Below, piece by piece: positions 25,891 to 39,000 of a DNA stretch of 64,000 nt. The DNA lies in contig OY986435.1 of assembly GCA_963920525.1 (NCBI GenBank), positions 266,484,799 to 266,548,798 on the forward strand, in the 5' to 3' direction. This DNA comes from Dichetophora obliterata (lineage: Eukaryota > Arthropoda > Insecta > Diptera > Sciomyzidae). Within the stretch, counting starts at the first letter, position 1, and each line of letters begins with the position of its first letter. The position numbers and the translations under genes were made by a program. The notes beneath the pieces are model-generated. The model ran no database searches and was not told the DNA's origin. It saw only the letters and a program-made list of their open reading frames with translations.

Positions 25891-26219
25891 TCAATGAGAG
25901 TATTCCATATTCTCAAACCATTTACAAAGCGAAACGAATGAGCGCGAAACATTAATTTTGCGAATCGTATAAATGTGCCATTCTGTTTGAGAGAGTGTTC
26001 ATGAATATTGATCATCTAGTCGTTTGTAGCTGTTTTTATGGAATGCATTCGGAGAATTGCGAATGCTCTCAAATGGTTTTCATGAATTTTGGCTTTTGCT
26101 TTAGTTTTGTCTGATTCTGATCATGTCAAGTATTTTAGTTTTTGGGCAGTACGAATCTAAATAATGCGAGTTACAAATTAATACGGAAAAATACCTTATA
26201 CTGTGATTTTGAACATTTT

Positions 26220-27340
26220 GTACTTTTTTATAATAGGGTTGTCACCTAATAATATGTGTTTTCAATAGTTTTAAACATCATTTAACAGTGTTAGGGGGTC
26301 GCTGATTTCGAATATTAATTTAGAATTTTAAAATTCAACATAGTTAACAGGGCTGCCACCTAATTTTTTTATTTTTACGGTTTTGGTGCTGGTGCGAACA
26401 CTAGGTAAAAATGGGTCGCTGAATCCGAATCCGATGTCAAAATTTAAAAATGATGTTATTATTTTATAATAGGGTTGCCACCTAATAATATATAGTTTTA
26501 ATACTTTTAAACATTATTTAACAGTTTAAAGCGGTCGCTGATTTCGAATCTGAATTTGGAATTTTTAAATGATGTTTAACACTGTTAAATTATGTTTAAA
26601 ACTCTTAAAAATGCCTATTGTTAGGTGGCAAAACTTATATAAAAAATTAAATAATTTCAAAATTCTGACAACGGATTCGGATTCAGCGACCCATTTTTAC
26701 CTAGCGTTCGCGCCAGATTCAAATTCGTAAAAAAAAAATTTGGTAGCAACCACCTTATTGAATTTAAAAATTCTATATTCAGATTCGAAATCAGCAACTC
26801 CCTAACACTGTTAAATGATGTTTAAAACTCCTAAAAATACATATTATTAAGTGGCAACCCTTTTATAAAAAATTAGATAATTTTAAAATTCTGACAACCG
26901 ATTCGGATTCAGTGACCCATTTTTACCTAGTGTTCGCGCCAGCATCAAATTCGTAAAAAGTAAAAAAATTAGGTGGCAATCCTATCCACCATATTGAATT
27001 TTAAAATTCTAAGTTCAGATTCGAAATCGGCGACCCCCTTAAACTGTTGAATGATGTTTAAAAGACTTCAAATTATATATCATTAGCTGGCAAACCAATT
27101 TGCATCTTAAATTTTAAAAATGTGACATTATATTCTAAATAAAATCCGTTGTCAGAATTGCAAAATTACAAGAATTCGCAAAAATACAAGAAATCTAGCT
27201 GGCAACCCTATCCGCCATTTTGAATCTTAAATTCTTACATCAGATCCGAAATCATTTACCCCCTAAAACTTCCAATCACGAAGTCCAAAGAAAACTAAAA
27301 AGTCCTTATACGCTTAAGCTATTCCTACACAAGCTTGGTC
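26220..27340. repeat. Long-arm inverted repeat of the GGGTTGCCACCTAA family inside the hAT relic
   Basis: The left half carries AGGGTTGTCACCTAATAATA and GGTCGCTGATTTCGAAT modules in series; the right half carries the inverse modules (ATTCGAAATCAGC-like, TAGGTGGCAA) two or three times. Its outer right part (27190-27330) is the inverse of the sequence at 8270-8420. This is the most complete of the three copies in the window. Confidence 0.65.
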
Positions 27341-27859
27341 AGTCATTTGGGAGCACTCTCTCAAATTGAGAGTAGTCATTTGAAAGTATTCCATGTTCAC
27401 AAGCGCTAAATTCCATTCCATTCTAAGCGCTTTGTTTGTACTCTCGCTGCATTCGTTCCATTAATGTTGTTGTTAGCATTCATTTCGTTGTTATGAGATT
27501 GCTTTGAAACGGCTATTAATTGCAGTTGTGCAGCTCTTTAGTTTCGACCACGATTGCCATAAAACAAAATTATTTCCTGACAATTCTGACAATTTGGAAA
27601 TACATAGTTTAGATAGAAAATTTTTCTAAAACTTTGCAAAGTGATGCACACTCATTGTCCTAACAATCTTTTTCAGCCTCAATAAAAGGTTTTACTAGTT
27701 CTATATTCATATCAACTAAAATTGAAATGAGTGCGCTTAAATAAATATTTGTAAAATAAATTTTTTATTTAAAAATTCCGGGATCCCGGAAAGAAAGTCC
27801 CGGGATTTAAAGGGGCTTAAATAGTTCGGGATCCCGGGATTGACTTCCCTAGTGGTCAA

Positions 27860-29885
27860 TGAATCCGCCTTTGAGGTTGATTTCATAAATCTCTCAAAAT
27901 TCTCTCTTTCGAACCGCTTTTCTCATATTTTAAATGACATGCTTGATTTAAAATTTGTCATGGAACTTAATTAGAAATAAAGACATAAAAAATAATTTTA
28001 AAGGCTTCCGAAAATTTCAAAAGTTTTGTTTTGTGTTTTTTTTTTTGTTTTTTTGATTTTCTTTTGTTTTGTCTGCTCAGCATATTTGCATTCATACTCA
28101 TACACTTAAAAGTCTACAATACAACCATATTAATTGCTAATAGTTTTTGTTTTTAATATTAATTTTTTTTATAATATATAGTTTATTTTTAAGATAACAA
28201 CTTTTGCAGTGTTAGTTTGTGTTTTTTTTTATGTATATTTTCTTTATTTTCTTGATTTTGTAGAATTCGAAAGATTTTTTTTATTGATGGCGAGGAAACG
28301 AAAAGTTCATTTTTCACAAACGTTCTTTAAAAGTTACAAACAAACATTTTTATATATGTATATATTATGTATACATTATTTATGTATATATATATACCGT
28401 GTAGACATATACATATATATATATATATATATATATTTATGCAATATGTAGGCTGACATGCATGCTTGCAATATTGTAATAAGATATAACATTAATTAAA
28501 AGAACCACACGTAAGTCTCTGTAGAATCTATATATGTAGAAGATACATTTGCTATATTTTGGCATTTGGTTTTTTTTTTCTTTTTGGTTTTCTTTAGCTC
28601 TTTCTTCCGAAAGTGTTTAAACTAATTTCTTGCAGCTCTTTGGAGCTCTTATATTGTTTATAATATATAAATAATTTATTATTGAAACGTATTTGTAAGT
28701 TTCTTTGTGTGTGTTTATGTAAGTGTTTTATGGTGTTTGTATGTATTTGTGTCTTACGTTAGTTTCCATAGTTGTAAATTTTAAAATAAAGTATTCATTA
28801 GTTATAACTATATTGATTTACAGTGCAATTTTGTTTTTTTTTTTTGCTAAAATCGAATTGAATCTCACTCTTTATCACTTGTTTTTTATATTTTAATTTA
28901 ATGCAATTCAATATAATTTAAATATATAATAGAACTATAACAACAATGATAGAATTTCATAGAAAAAACGGCGATGTCTTTAACATAACAAATAGTTATT
29001 GTAAATGTTGTAATTACAATTTTTTTTTGCTTTTATAATTATTAGTGTTGTAGTAATAATAATTATGTTGGTGATATAAGTAATAATTCTATTTATAAAT
29101 AGTGTTAAGAACAATAAAATTTGTGTTGAGACAACAAATGAACTACGACGTACGCCATCAGTTTTAAGTACGAAAACCTACATTTTAAGAACATTTCTAC
29201 TTAAAAACATTTTGAAAAAAAAATAGGTAATTGTATTTTCGTATTATGTACTTGGGAATTATTTTTTTTTTTTTAGTATCTACTGCTTAGGGCGGGAAAA
29301 TAATCAAGTGTAGCGCTATACAACAGAGTACCTAGTAGATATGACAATTAACATTCAATCACTGGTTCATTTACGTAATCAATGCGGCGAAACTAAGTAT
29401 GAGTGCTTGGTGTCTAGCCATTAATATCTTAACTATTAAAAATTTGATTGTTAAATGTGCCAATGAATTGCTGTGATGAAATAAATTACTTCAAATAATT
29501 TTCAACAAAGCGGTAAATAAATTGAAGCAAATGTGATAATTTCCATTTTTCACTCAAATTTTTATTCTCTTGAGTACTTAAAATTGAATCAATAAAAAGA
29601 CTGCAAATAAAATTTTTCAAAGCAATCATTGATTGTGCTAAAATCATGAAACTATTTTGTAGCTTCATCACATACATATATATCTATATAGTTGGTGATC
29701 TATATGCATTTTTTTTGGTATTAACTTTTTTAAAATATTAACTGCTGCTATTTGTTACCTGAACAGTTTTTTTTTAATATAATAATTAAGGTTACACTTA
29801 AATAACGCTTCGATTGTCATATTTATGAAATTAATTAAAGTATTTTCAGTTATTTTCTTTACTGTGACTCTGGCTGTAGCTGCTG
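27860..29885. other. Probable 3' UTR and downstream flank of the ZnF/ELM2/SANT gene
   Basis: No credible coding frame in either strand. The sequence is AT-rich with long T runs, TG-rich stretches and an AT microsatellite (about 28340-28440), as expected for UTR or flank of a fly gene. Several minus-strand AATAAA-type hexamers occur (TTTATT on the plus strand, for example near 28674 and 29561), so the poly(A) site cannot be chosen from sequence alone. Confidence 0.45.
28330..28445. repeat. TA/TATG microsatellite
   Basis: ATATATGTATATA-type runs ending in (AT)n before the TTATGCAATATG stretch. The plus-strand open frame here is an artefact of the repeat. Confidence 0.75.
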
Positions 29886-30033
29886 CTACTGCTGCAGATG
29901 TTGTTGCAAATGCTGCTGTTGTTGTTGTAGCTGCTGTTGTTGTTGTAGCTGCTGTTGCTGTGCGACTGCGTCGCCATCCTGTATGCGATGTGTTTTCATG
30001 TGCGCACTACGACTTTTGACCTTATTAAAAACT
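29886..30033 (-). CDS. Exon J (last coding exon): end of zinc finger 6 and Gln-rich C-terminus
   Basis: Acceptor atatttgcag (minus strand) then A GTT TTT AAT AAG joins exon I's AA to give K-VFNKVKSRSAHMKTHR, exactly the missing half of finger 6. The tail is IQDGDAVAQ followed by Gln/Leu/His repeats, ending at TAG 29888-29886. The VFNKVKSRSAHMK form is typical of the C-terminal finger in this family. It lies 15.8 kb from exon I, across the largest intron. The 24 nt after the TAG stay open in frame with more Gln codons before TAA (29861-29859). Confidence 0.88.
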
Positions 30034-33000
30034 CTGCAAATATTGAGTAGTATGGATTAAATGCTTAAGATTATTTTTCAGTCACGTAAGCGACTCACAG
30101 AAAATGTTTACAAAGAAAGACAACAAATGAGCACATGCACGAGATAGACAAGGAAAGCGTTTGCATGCAAATATATATGTAAATATGCAATAAATCCTTT
30201 AAAACGCCTACTTGTACCGCAGATGGAAGGGTTAAAAAATTAATAATTTGTTAGTTTAACCAAAAAGTCATTTCAATAGGAATTTGTATAGCATATGCAA
30301 TATGTATTTCTAGAAATTCTTACTACAAAGATGAAGAATGTAATAGAACTCTCAACGTAGTTAGTTTTTAAAATACAATAATACCACAGTGCGACAGCCA
30401 AAATGTTAGTGAGAAACTGACAAATCTTCTCAAATATTTCTGGGGCAGGTCAAATATTTCCTTATCACGAATTAGGAATCAAAATTTCTCCATCACGTCA
30501 GGATTTTGAGAAAACCGTAATTCAAGGTCTAAAAATTCTCCTAAGAGAAATCAACTTGAGGCGTCGAAACTAAAAGTGATACGCGATTTTTGTCTGTGGC
30601 AAAGATGTTTGTTATAAGTTGATAAAAAGCATTATTTTATGCTTCCGCCCCCCACCCTCCATTTTCACCCTTATCTTAATGTCTTTCAAAAATACTTTAT
30701 TTTAGCATTGCTTTATTTTGCAAACCGTGGCGACCGTAGACTGGTGGGCAGAGTGCGATGCCCTTAAGCTAAAGAACTGCGGTAGCCCGGGTTCAATTCC
30801 AGCTCATACAGAAAGTTTTTTCAATGGAATTAATTTTTCTGTTCGGTCGTCACCTCTCTGCAAACAATGGCAAGCCCAAGATAGTAAAAATTGCCATGTA
30901 AAGCTTCTTGAGAACATAAGCCGTTCGGAGTCGGCATAAAACACTTAGGTCCAGTTCTCAGTCATTTGTGATCAAACATTTAATAACACGCACAACACAA
31001 TTGATCAATAGAAGCTAGGTCAAAGTCCTTCCAAGGGCTGAAATGGCCAGTTTATTTTTTTATACTTTGCAAACCATTGAGAAATGTAATATTATGTGTT
31101 GGCAAAAAACCATCCCAATAGACGAGTATCTATTTCAAACACCAGAATAAAAAAAACCTGTTTTTTCTTTTGCAAAAATTGAAAAATTTTTACTAACTAG
31201 CATAAAATTTATTATTTCGTCAAAACACCTCACCACAGCATTGACAAATATGATATGGGCATTTCCAGAAAAAAGTCTGCCGTGACCAAAAAATGAAAAC
31301 TTATTAAAAACTTATTATTTTACTATATCATTAAAGAGAAACATTTTAATTTTATTAGTTTCGGCAATTTCTACATAAATTCATTAACCATCATGATCGA
31401 ATCGTCTGCACTGTTTCACAAATGTAGGTTTTCTTTTTGGTAAATGTTTCGTAAGCTTTTTTGTTTTAGTAGTTTATAAAAAAAAACTAACTTCAAAACC
31501 ACTGCAAAGTAAAAAATAATTTTAAATTACTTTTCACATTAATTCTTGGTAAAATTTCATAATTTATTTATAAATATCATTAAATTGGAAATCTTATTAT
31601 TATTATAATTTTTTTCTATTTTGTATTATTATCATAAAAAAATTAATTTCTCCATAAATAAAAAACCTTTAAAGCCGGAGCGTTTTATTAATAAAAGTCG
31701 GATTATATAAGAGCTGACATTAAAGGTTTTATATTCATGGATAAATTAATATATTTATGATAATAACACAAAATAGAAAAAAAATTATAATAATTATAAG
31801 ATTTCCAATTTAATAATATATATAAATACATTATCAAATTCGACCAAGAATTAATGTGAAAAGTAATTTAAAATTATTTTTTACTTTGTAGTTGTTTTGA
31901 AGTTGGTTTTTTTTTTTTTGTTAAAAAGTTTTCATTTCTTCTTTTTAAGAGATTACGACAACAGTTTTGCCCATTCTTGTAACGAATTTTGGTACCCTAG
32001 TATCAATATTTGTGAAACAGTGTTTTTCTTATAGTGTCACGCCCTTTGAAAAATTCAGCCTTCTTTCTTAATTGTGTTTTGTTATAATTCTACCTATTCT
32101 TGTACCGAATTTCCGTACCTTAGTGTCAGTATTATTCGAGTTACAATGTTTTTCTAATATTTCCATGACCTTTGTCGAATAACGCCCACTTTTTTGACAA
32201 TAATTTGTAATAATTGTGCCTAGCTCTTCACCACATTTCAGTACCCTAGTGTTATATTAACTGAGATACAGTATTTTTCTTATATTGACACGCCCTTTTG
32301 TCCAATACCGCCCACTTTCTTGACCGTAAATTTTCATAATTATTCTTACTCCTGTACCTAATTTCAGTGTCCTAGTGTCAATATTATTTGAGTTACAGCG
32401 TTTTTCTAACATTGCCACGCCTTTGTCGAATAACCCCCACTTTCTTGATCGTTATTTGTAATAATTGTTCCTATCTCTGTACCGATTTCCATTACATTAG
32501 TGCCAATATTAACTGAGTTACAGTTTTTTCTTATATTGCTACGCCCTTCTATCCAATACCGCCCACTTGCCTAATTATGCCTACCCTGTACCTAATTTCA
32601 GTGACCTAGTGTCAATATTATTCGAGTTACAGCGTTTTTCTAATATTGCTATGCCCTATATCTCATAACGCCCACTTTTTACACAATAATTTGTAGTAAT
32701 TGTTCCTACCCCTGTACTTAATTTCAGTATCCTAGTGTCCATATTATTCGAGTTACAGCGTTTTTCTATTATTGCCATGCCTCTTTGTCGAATACCGCCC
32801 ACTTTTTAGACGGGCATCTCCGCGTCTAATGTCTCTATCTGTTTGCGGCAATCGGGCTAGTACTTTAGCTGTTATCGATTTACATACATTTAAAAAGAAA
32901 ATAAAGAAAAAGAAACCAACCAACTTGAGAAACTCCTCCTTTTTAAAGTCGGTTAAAAATGGAAGGCATTGGCTACAGATAATGAAAAAATGGTTGAGGC

Positions 33001-36000
33001 AAGGAAAGGAAAATATATTAAATTTGTTTTTTAATTACTTAATTACATAATTACTTAACTACCTAATTACTTAAATACCCAATTCAACTGCAATGAAAAT
33101 TTTAGTAACTTAACGCCAGAGCAAAAATCCTAATAAAAAAAAAAACGAGAAAAAAATTTCAAATTTGATCACTTGGAAAATGAACTTATGTTGTCTTTAA
33201 ATCTTCTAAAAAAAAGTTTTATACAAAAAGTCTTGCCCAATTCAGACTGTTTTGCAAATTTTGTAATCCAAGTCAGAAATCACTTCCGTTTTTTGTAACG
33301 TAACGCCAGCACATATTTTTGCTTATATCTTTAGATCCTTAGGGTTAATTGTAGTCATTGTTCTTACTTAATATAGTGCTACTTAATTACTACGCAAATA
33401 TAAAAAAACTTTTTAAAAATAAGACTTTTTCATTCTTTTTTTTAATATTTATTCGTACAAATCGTCCGTAACGCCAGTTTGGAAATGCCCATATACTAAA
33501 ATTTTGAGTTTCTCAATTAGCCCCATTCGATAAGTCTCAGTTGGCTTAAAAATTGTTAAGAAGTGTTTTACGGCAATAATAACATAATAAAGATATGAAC
33601 AAAATAGTTAAATTTCATGGAAGTATTTTTGTTTTAAATATCAAAATAGGAAAAAAATATTGTCCTTTTTCTGGTATCATAAATATATATTTTTAAACAG
33701 AATTGCATTCAAAAGTGTTTGAAAAATACAAATTGAGAAAGTTATTTTCGGTACCCATTTCATAAAAATCAAAAAACCTTCTGAGATAATCACAATATCA
33801 GAAGGTTCTATCTAGAAAAAAGTTGATGTGCTTAGAACCAGAAGAGTTTATCTGGAGTGAATTTTAAGACGAATGCAAAAATAGTTAAAATTCGTGAAAG
33901 CTCTAAAATGTTGAATAATACGTAATGTGTATATGTAGGTACCAAACATTTTTTTTTATCGTCACGCCCACTTCCATACGAACTATCCACAATGGACGAA
34001 TTAGAACAAATAACAGCTGGAAAATTATTTTGGTAGCTTCAAGGGTCGTATTTCGTATTTGAGGCATAGGAAAGAACAGAAGAATCGTTTACAAAAATTT
34101 TGAATATGTGGGCGTTGCACTTCCAATGCAACTGAACACTTTTTTCGCAATATCTAAAAAACCAGTAAAGCTTTGGAAAAAATATAAGATATTTATTAAT
34201 TAAAGAATTCATGTATACAAGAAGAAGACAACATCCACTCAAATATCGAGAAAAAGCTAAAATTAACTGAGGTTTGGCCACCTGTATCACTGTTAAGAGT
34301 GTTAGAGGCATCAACAAAAAATCTCTACCGCAACATAGAAATGAGATGATGTGACTTCTTTGATTACACTTTAGGTAAATTTTCAATTTTTGTAAAGACA
34401 CAACGCTGAGACACGCCAACTTCATTTTCGGTCTTAGAATCTAGTGGCATACCAAGTTTTTTCAAATTTGATCAAATAATCGAGTTATTCAGATTTTTAT
34501 TATATGACCTTCATTTGACCTTCATTCAAAGATTTTCTTTTATAGTTTCTTTACAACAACTTTTTATAGTCTTTTTAAAAATAGCTCCAACGTGAAATCG
34601 AGTTAGCCTTTTTGACTCTATGATTTCTCAAAAGTTAAGCAATTTCGCTTTTTCTTCCATTTTGACTAAATTTGAATTGTGATTGTAAAAACTTTTATCA
34701 TTTTTTTACTCAAATTTATATTTTTATTTCATAAAGTAGATTCAATTCAGAAAGTTTAAGCAAAATCGGAGGTTGTAAAAATGTTTGTTCTCCAAAAATA
34801 AGGAAAATATGTATAGCTAAAAATGGGTCTAAAAGTGACAAAATTTTAATCGCAAATTTCTCGAGATTTTTTACAGTTTGTGGAAAAACTGAGTATGCCA
34901 CTAAATTCAACGACCAAAAAATAAGTTTACATGTTTTGGCATTTTCGTGTATTTTATTTGACGTCCCGAAAGTGTTATCAATTATCTGCGAAATATTTCA
35001 ATTATCAGATTATTCCATTTTCTAAGGTAGGTCCGCTTAAATTTGAAAAAACTGGCATTTTTTATGCACATTTCAAGCAAAGTCACGGCTCTACAGATTG
35101 GCAGAAAGCCTCAATAATAAAAAATAAAACTACTCGTCATACCTCAGAAAGAATGTTCCCGGTTGTAAATAAACAAAAACCTATGACTACTTTAAATAAA
35201 GATAAGCAAAACGATCTCAAAAGTATGTTTAAATAGATGCATTCCATAGATGCTGAATTTTACAAAAATTTGTTTAACTTGATGAAATTTCTTCAAAAAA
35301 ATAGAAATAAAATTTTTGAGAACCAGAAGGGTTTATATGAATTAAATAAATTTAACAAATTTTCTTATTAATATTATTTAAACATTTTTCATATTTTCTA
35401 TATTTCATCAAAGAAATGTGTTTTAAGTATATGTCTTTAATTATTTTAAAAGATTGTGTTTGTTCAAGCAAACTTTTGATTTATTTATGCATTTTTTTTT
35501 TGGCTTATTTTAATGTTTTTTTCTTTCCATAAGACTTATAATCTAATAAGGAAGTGATTGAACGTGAGTTATATTGTGTTTTAATTTCAAAGTAGGGGTA
35601 TTCACACTGACTTTGGTAGTTAGGTATGGGTAGATTGAGTACTTTTGATTACTGTGAGCACCCTAAATTGCAATTGAGTACTTTGTAGAATAGTTGTACG
35701 CAGTTTATTTGATCTCCCCAGTTTATTGAGAGATGAATGACAGCTGGAAGAGAGTTGCCACCAACAATTTTTTTTTGTTATTTTATGTGCGCAAAATTTA
35801 GGTCTTTAATTGGGCGTAAAAAAGTTATTTTATATACGAGTAATTTTTACCGTGAACTTTGCAGCATTTTATAATTTACTAGCAATCCCGGGCAGACATT
35901 GTCCTTCCACAGACAGCCTTACTGCCATAAAGAAGAATAATGCCAATCGGAAAAAATCATTTTATATATCTGAACTGGCATAACTGTAGTGCGGACCATG

Positions 36001-39000
36001 CCCATTTTTATTTCAGTTTCCGAAAGCAACCATATGAACCAAAGTACCAAATAGTCTAATATGACCAAAATTGTCCGAAATATAACAATTTTATTGATTT
36101 GAGGGCGGTAAAAGGGGGTGTGGCAAACATTTTTCCCTAAACCATCTCGTACTGGAAAAAAAATCGCCTGCCAAAATTTACCTGGCGCACTTTGCTTCAC
36201 TCCACACTTATCCCTAATATGAAATATAGTATTTTTATTGATTTGTGGGCAGTAAAAGGGGGTGCGGCTTTTTTTATTAACCGAAATATTGCCATTAATA
36301 ACAGATTTTCTAAATTAGGTGGCTTTAGGTGTAGCCATTCCTGAGATCTTAAGAGTCACCGCACGAACGACTTTATGTATGCCTTCATACAGAAGGGCGG
36401 TAAAAGTAGGCGTGGCAACATTTATATACATAGTGACCACGACTAGGTCTCATAGCACATACTCACCAAGTTTCATTATAAAAACATGCACAACTCAGAA
36501 ATTATAATGATTTCTGAAAAGTAGGCGTAGTTATTGTTTAACCACGCCCATTTTTGGTTAAGTTGCCCATAGTAACCATGTGAACTCCATTACAAAATTG
36601 TAGTCCAATACAACAGAATCCGTCGAAATATAGCGTTTTTATTGGTATTTGGGCGGTAATAGGGGGCGTGGCATTTTTATTATTATTCGAGATATTAGCC
36701 TTGGCAACAAATTTTGTAAATTTGATGCTCTTTGGTCAATTATTGCCTATTTTTGCAAAAGGCGTTAACATATGAAAAAAGTACTCAATTTGGCAAGAAA
36801 ACAATCTACCCAAACAAGTCAGACAGTCAGCTAGAGTAGATTGGTAGATGGGTATTTGGGTACTTGGGCACTTTACAAAAGCAAAATGTACGGCATTTGT
36901 CAATCTACCCAACTACCCATGTCAGTGTGAATACCCCTAATGTTTTATCTAGATAGCCTAGAAAAGGCTCCTTTCTTTAAAAATGCTCTCCTGAACAATT
37001 TGGCGAGAATGAAATGAACCCCTTCGGTTCTCAGATCGCGATATGTAGTTTGCCTTACAAAAATCTAAGCATTTTGAGATCGTTATTTCTTACTGTTTTT
37101 CTCAAAAAACAACTTTTTTTTCCTAAAATGTTTCTTCTTTTTTTGGGAGATCTTGATAGCCATATGAAACTTTTGATAAATTCTTAATTCGATACGCCCT
37201 ATTGTCCATATCTTAACAATTTACATCATATATTTAAAAAAAAATTTTGTATTTAAAGAGTCTATTGTTTAGATACGGTGGATCTAGGGTAATTTTTTTG
37301 TTGAAAGACGCTATATGTTTTTTGATGGGGATGATTTTTTGCCAACACATAATATTACATTTTTCAATGGTTTGCAGAATAAAGCTATGCTAAAATAAGT
37401 TATTTTTGAAAAACGTGAAGTATAAAATTTTTTTTGATCAACTTATAACAAACATTTTGCCACAGACAAAAATCTCGTACCTTTTTAATTTCGAACTTTC
37501 AAGTTAATTTCTCTTAATGAGAATTTTTTGACTTTGAATCACGGTTTTCTCAAAATCCTTACGTGCTAGACAATTTTGGGTTCCAGATTCGTGATTAAGA
37601 GCCCGGAAATTCTTGAAAACATTTGTCGGTTTCTTACTCACATAAAAAAAGAATGATTTTGGAGCACAGTGTAATATGGAGATCATTTTTAAATAAAATT
37701 AGCTTTCTGCATAACATAGATCAGACACAGGAGCTCATGGAATATCGCAAATTTGAAGTAAAGTTCATATTTTTTTCAGTACCATGTTTTGTTGCGAGAG
37801 GTATTGATTTTTTTTTAAAAATTAGTATTTTTAAGTATATTTACTTTATTTGACATGCAAAATGATATCTCAAACGTCTGTCTATGTTTTATAGAAATAT
37901 TGCAACAATTTGCAGAAGAAAAGCACAAAATAATCAATATTGAAATGCTTCGGTAAAATTTACCGTCTGCGGTTTTGCGAGGCTTCTGTGTAACCGCAAG
38001 GATTATTTCCACAAAGCTTAAGCAAAATCAACCTTGAGCCATTTTATGATTTCATGTGAAATGACTCTATAATCAAAGAAAATATCAACAGTGGTTTTTA
38101 ACAATTTTTCTTTAATTATTTTGTCCATCATCATTTCAAACATTTTTAACTTTCAAAAAATTTCCACTATAATCTTTCCACTATAATATAATCCACGATA
38201 AGGAGTTGTTGCGCTTGTAAGAAAGTGGTTAATTTCTGAACATTGTGTTCACTGATAAGAAAAATTTCCCAATTGATCAATTCATAAATATCCAAAACGA
38301 TCGTGTTTACCTGACCGAAGGCACATACGAGAATTTGAGCTTTTGAATGACCACCCGAAGCTATTTTCCAACACAGTTTAGGTATCAGTGACCGCAGATG
38401 GAGGCTCTTCAATTGTTTGTATCGAGCCTAGCGTCAAAGTGAATGCGATTTATTGGCCCATATGAGTAAAAAGTAGCATTTTCAGTATTTTGTAGTAGCT
38501 ACCAAAAAGTAAAGTGCTGCAAAAAAAGCTTGGATTCGGTATGAATAAAAATTGTTTTCCAAATTATATGACTACTAACTTCGAAAGTAGAATTTACTAC
38601 AAAAATGTGATATAGTATGTTCGTCGCGGCTAGTTAAATTTACTAGGGGTTTTCACGATTTAGTGCACTTGCCAGTGCAGTTGAGGACTTGAGCAGCTGT
38701 ATACTTGTACTCATAGAAGCTATGACAGCATTTGAAAAAAGTGATAGTGAATAGTAAATAGCGCTTTAAAATTGTCCATGGCCGATTGCCATGTTTGTAG
38801 TTTGCTTTCAACTTCAACAAACCTTTTGCCTGCCCAAATAAATATCAAATTAAATAAATTCATTGAATTTAATATAAAGGGTGTTTCTTATAAAGTGATA
38901 CAAGTTTACATAAGAAAAAAACATAGTAATATATTTTTAATATCAATGAAACGGGCTTTATTGGATAGAAAATTTTATGACGTTAATGTTCAAATATGAT

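Larger units (their letters stand above)
24897..27851 (-). mobile_element. hAT element relic with dimerisation domain and 8-bp target duplication (7/8)
   Basis: Flanked by GTGGTCAG (24889-24896) and GTGGTCAA (27852-27859). Ends TAGGGAGCCCAATCCCG and its inverse CGGGATTGACTTCCCTA type, with CCCGGGATCCCG motifs inside both ends, are the same family as 2935-4484. The minus-strand frame at 25672-25890 encodes PTSIESERCFSSSRYICNNI followed by KLDALISFMYY, the hAT C-terminal dimerisation motif (SxxSERxFS... LxxLxFL). The rest of the transposase is lost. A foldback repeat (26220-27340) has inserted in it. Confidence 0.82.
30384..37673. mobile_element. ~7.3-kb foldback composite in intron 9
   Basis: The outer arms are inverse: CACAGTG...GAAACTGACAAAT...CAGGATTTTGAGAAAACCGT (left, 30384-30720) against the same motifs inverted at 37310-37673. 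The left arm resumes after a SINE (GAAATGTAATATTATGTGTT, 31080 on) with its inverse near 37350. Inside lie a smaller hairpin (31480-31915), a ~120-bp tandem array (31985-32800) and a separate TA-flanked element (35595-36937). No transposase is recognisable. Outer end points are good to a few bases only. Confidence 0.65.

Noticed and set aside
29825..30019. Plus-strand frame rich in Ala/Val (AAATAADVVANAAVVVV)
   Set aside because: It is the antisense of the Gln-rich last exon (exon J); CAG repeats read backwards give Ala/Val/Leu runs.
31985..32800. CRISPR-like array
   Set aside because: Units of ~120 bp repeat along their whole length with no short repeat/unique spacer alternation, in an intron of a eukaryotic gene.
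34039..34425. 128-codon minus-strand open frame
   Set aside because: It lies inside the foldback composite in AT-rich repeat sequence. It is Leu/Phe/Tyr-biased with no recognisable motif, and I see no splice or promoter context.
34931..35236. 101-codon plus-strand open frame with KKxxHTSERMFPVVNKQK-like basic part
   Set aside because: Not recognised, no codon or composition contrast with surroundings, inside repeat-rich intron. Possibly a transposon scrap, but nothing supports a gene.
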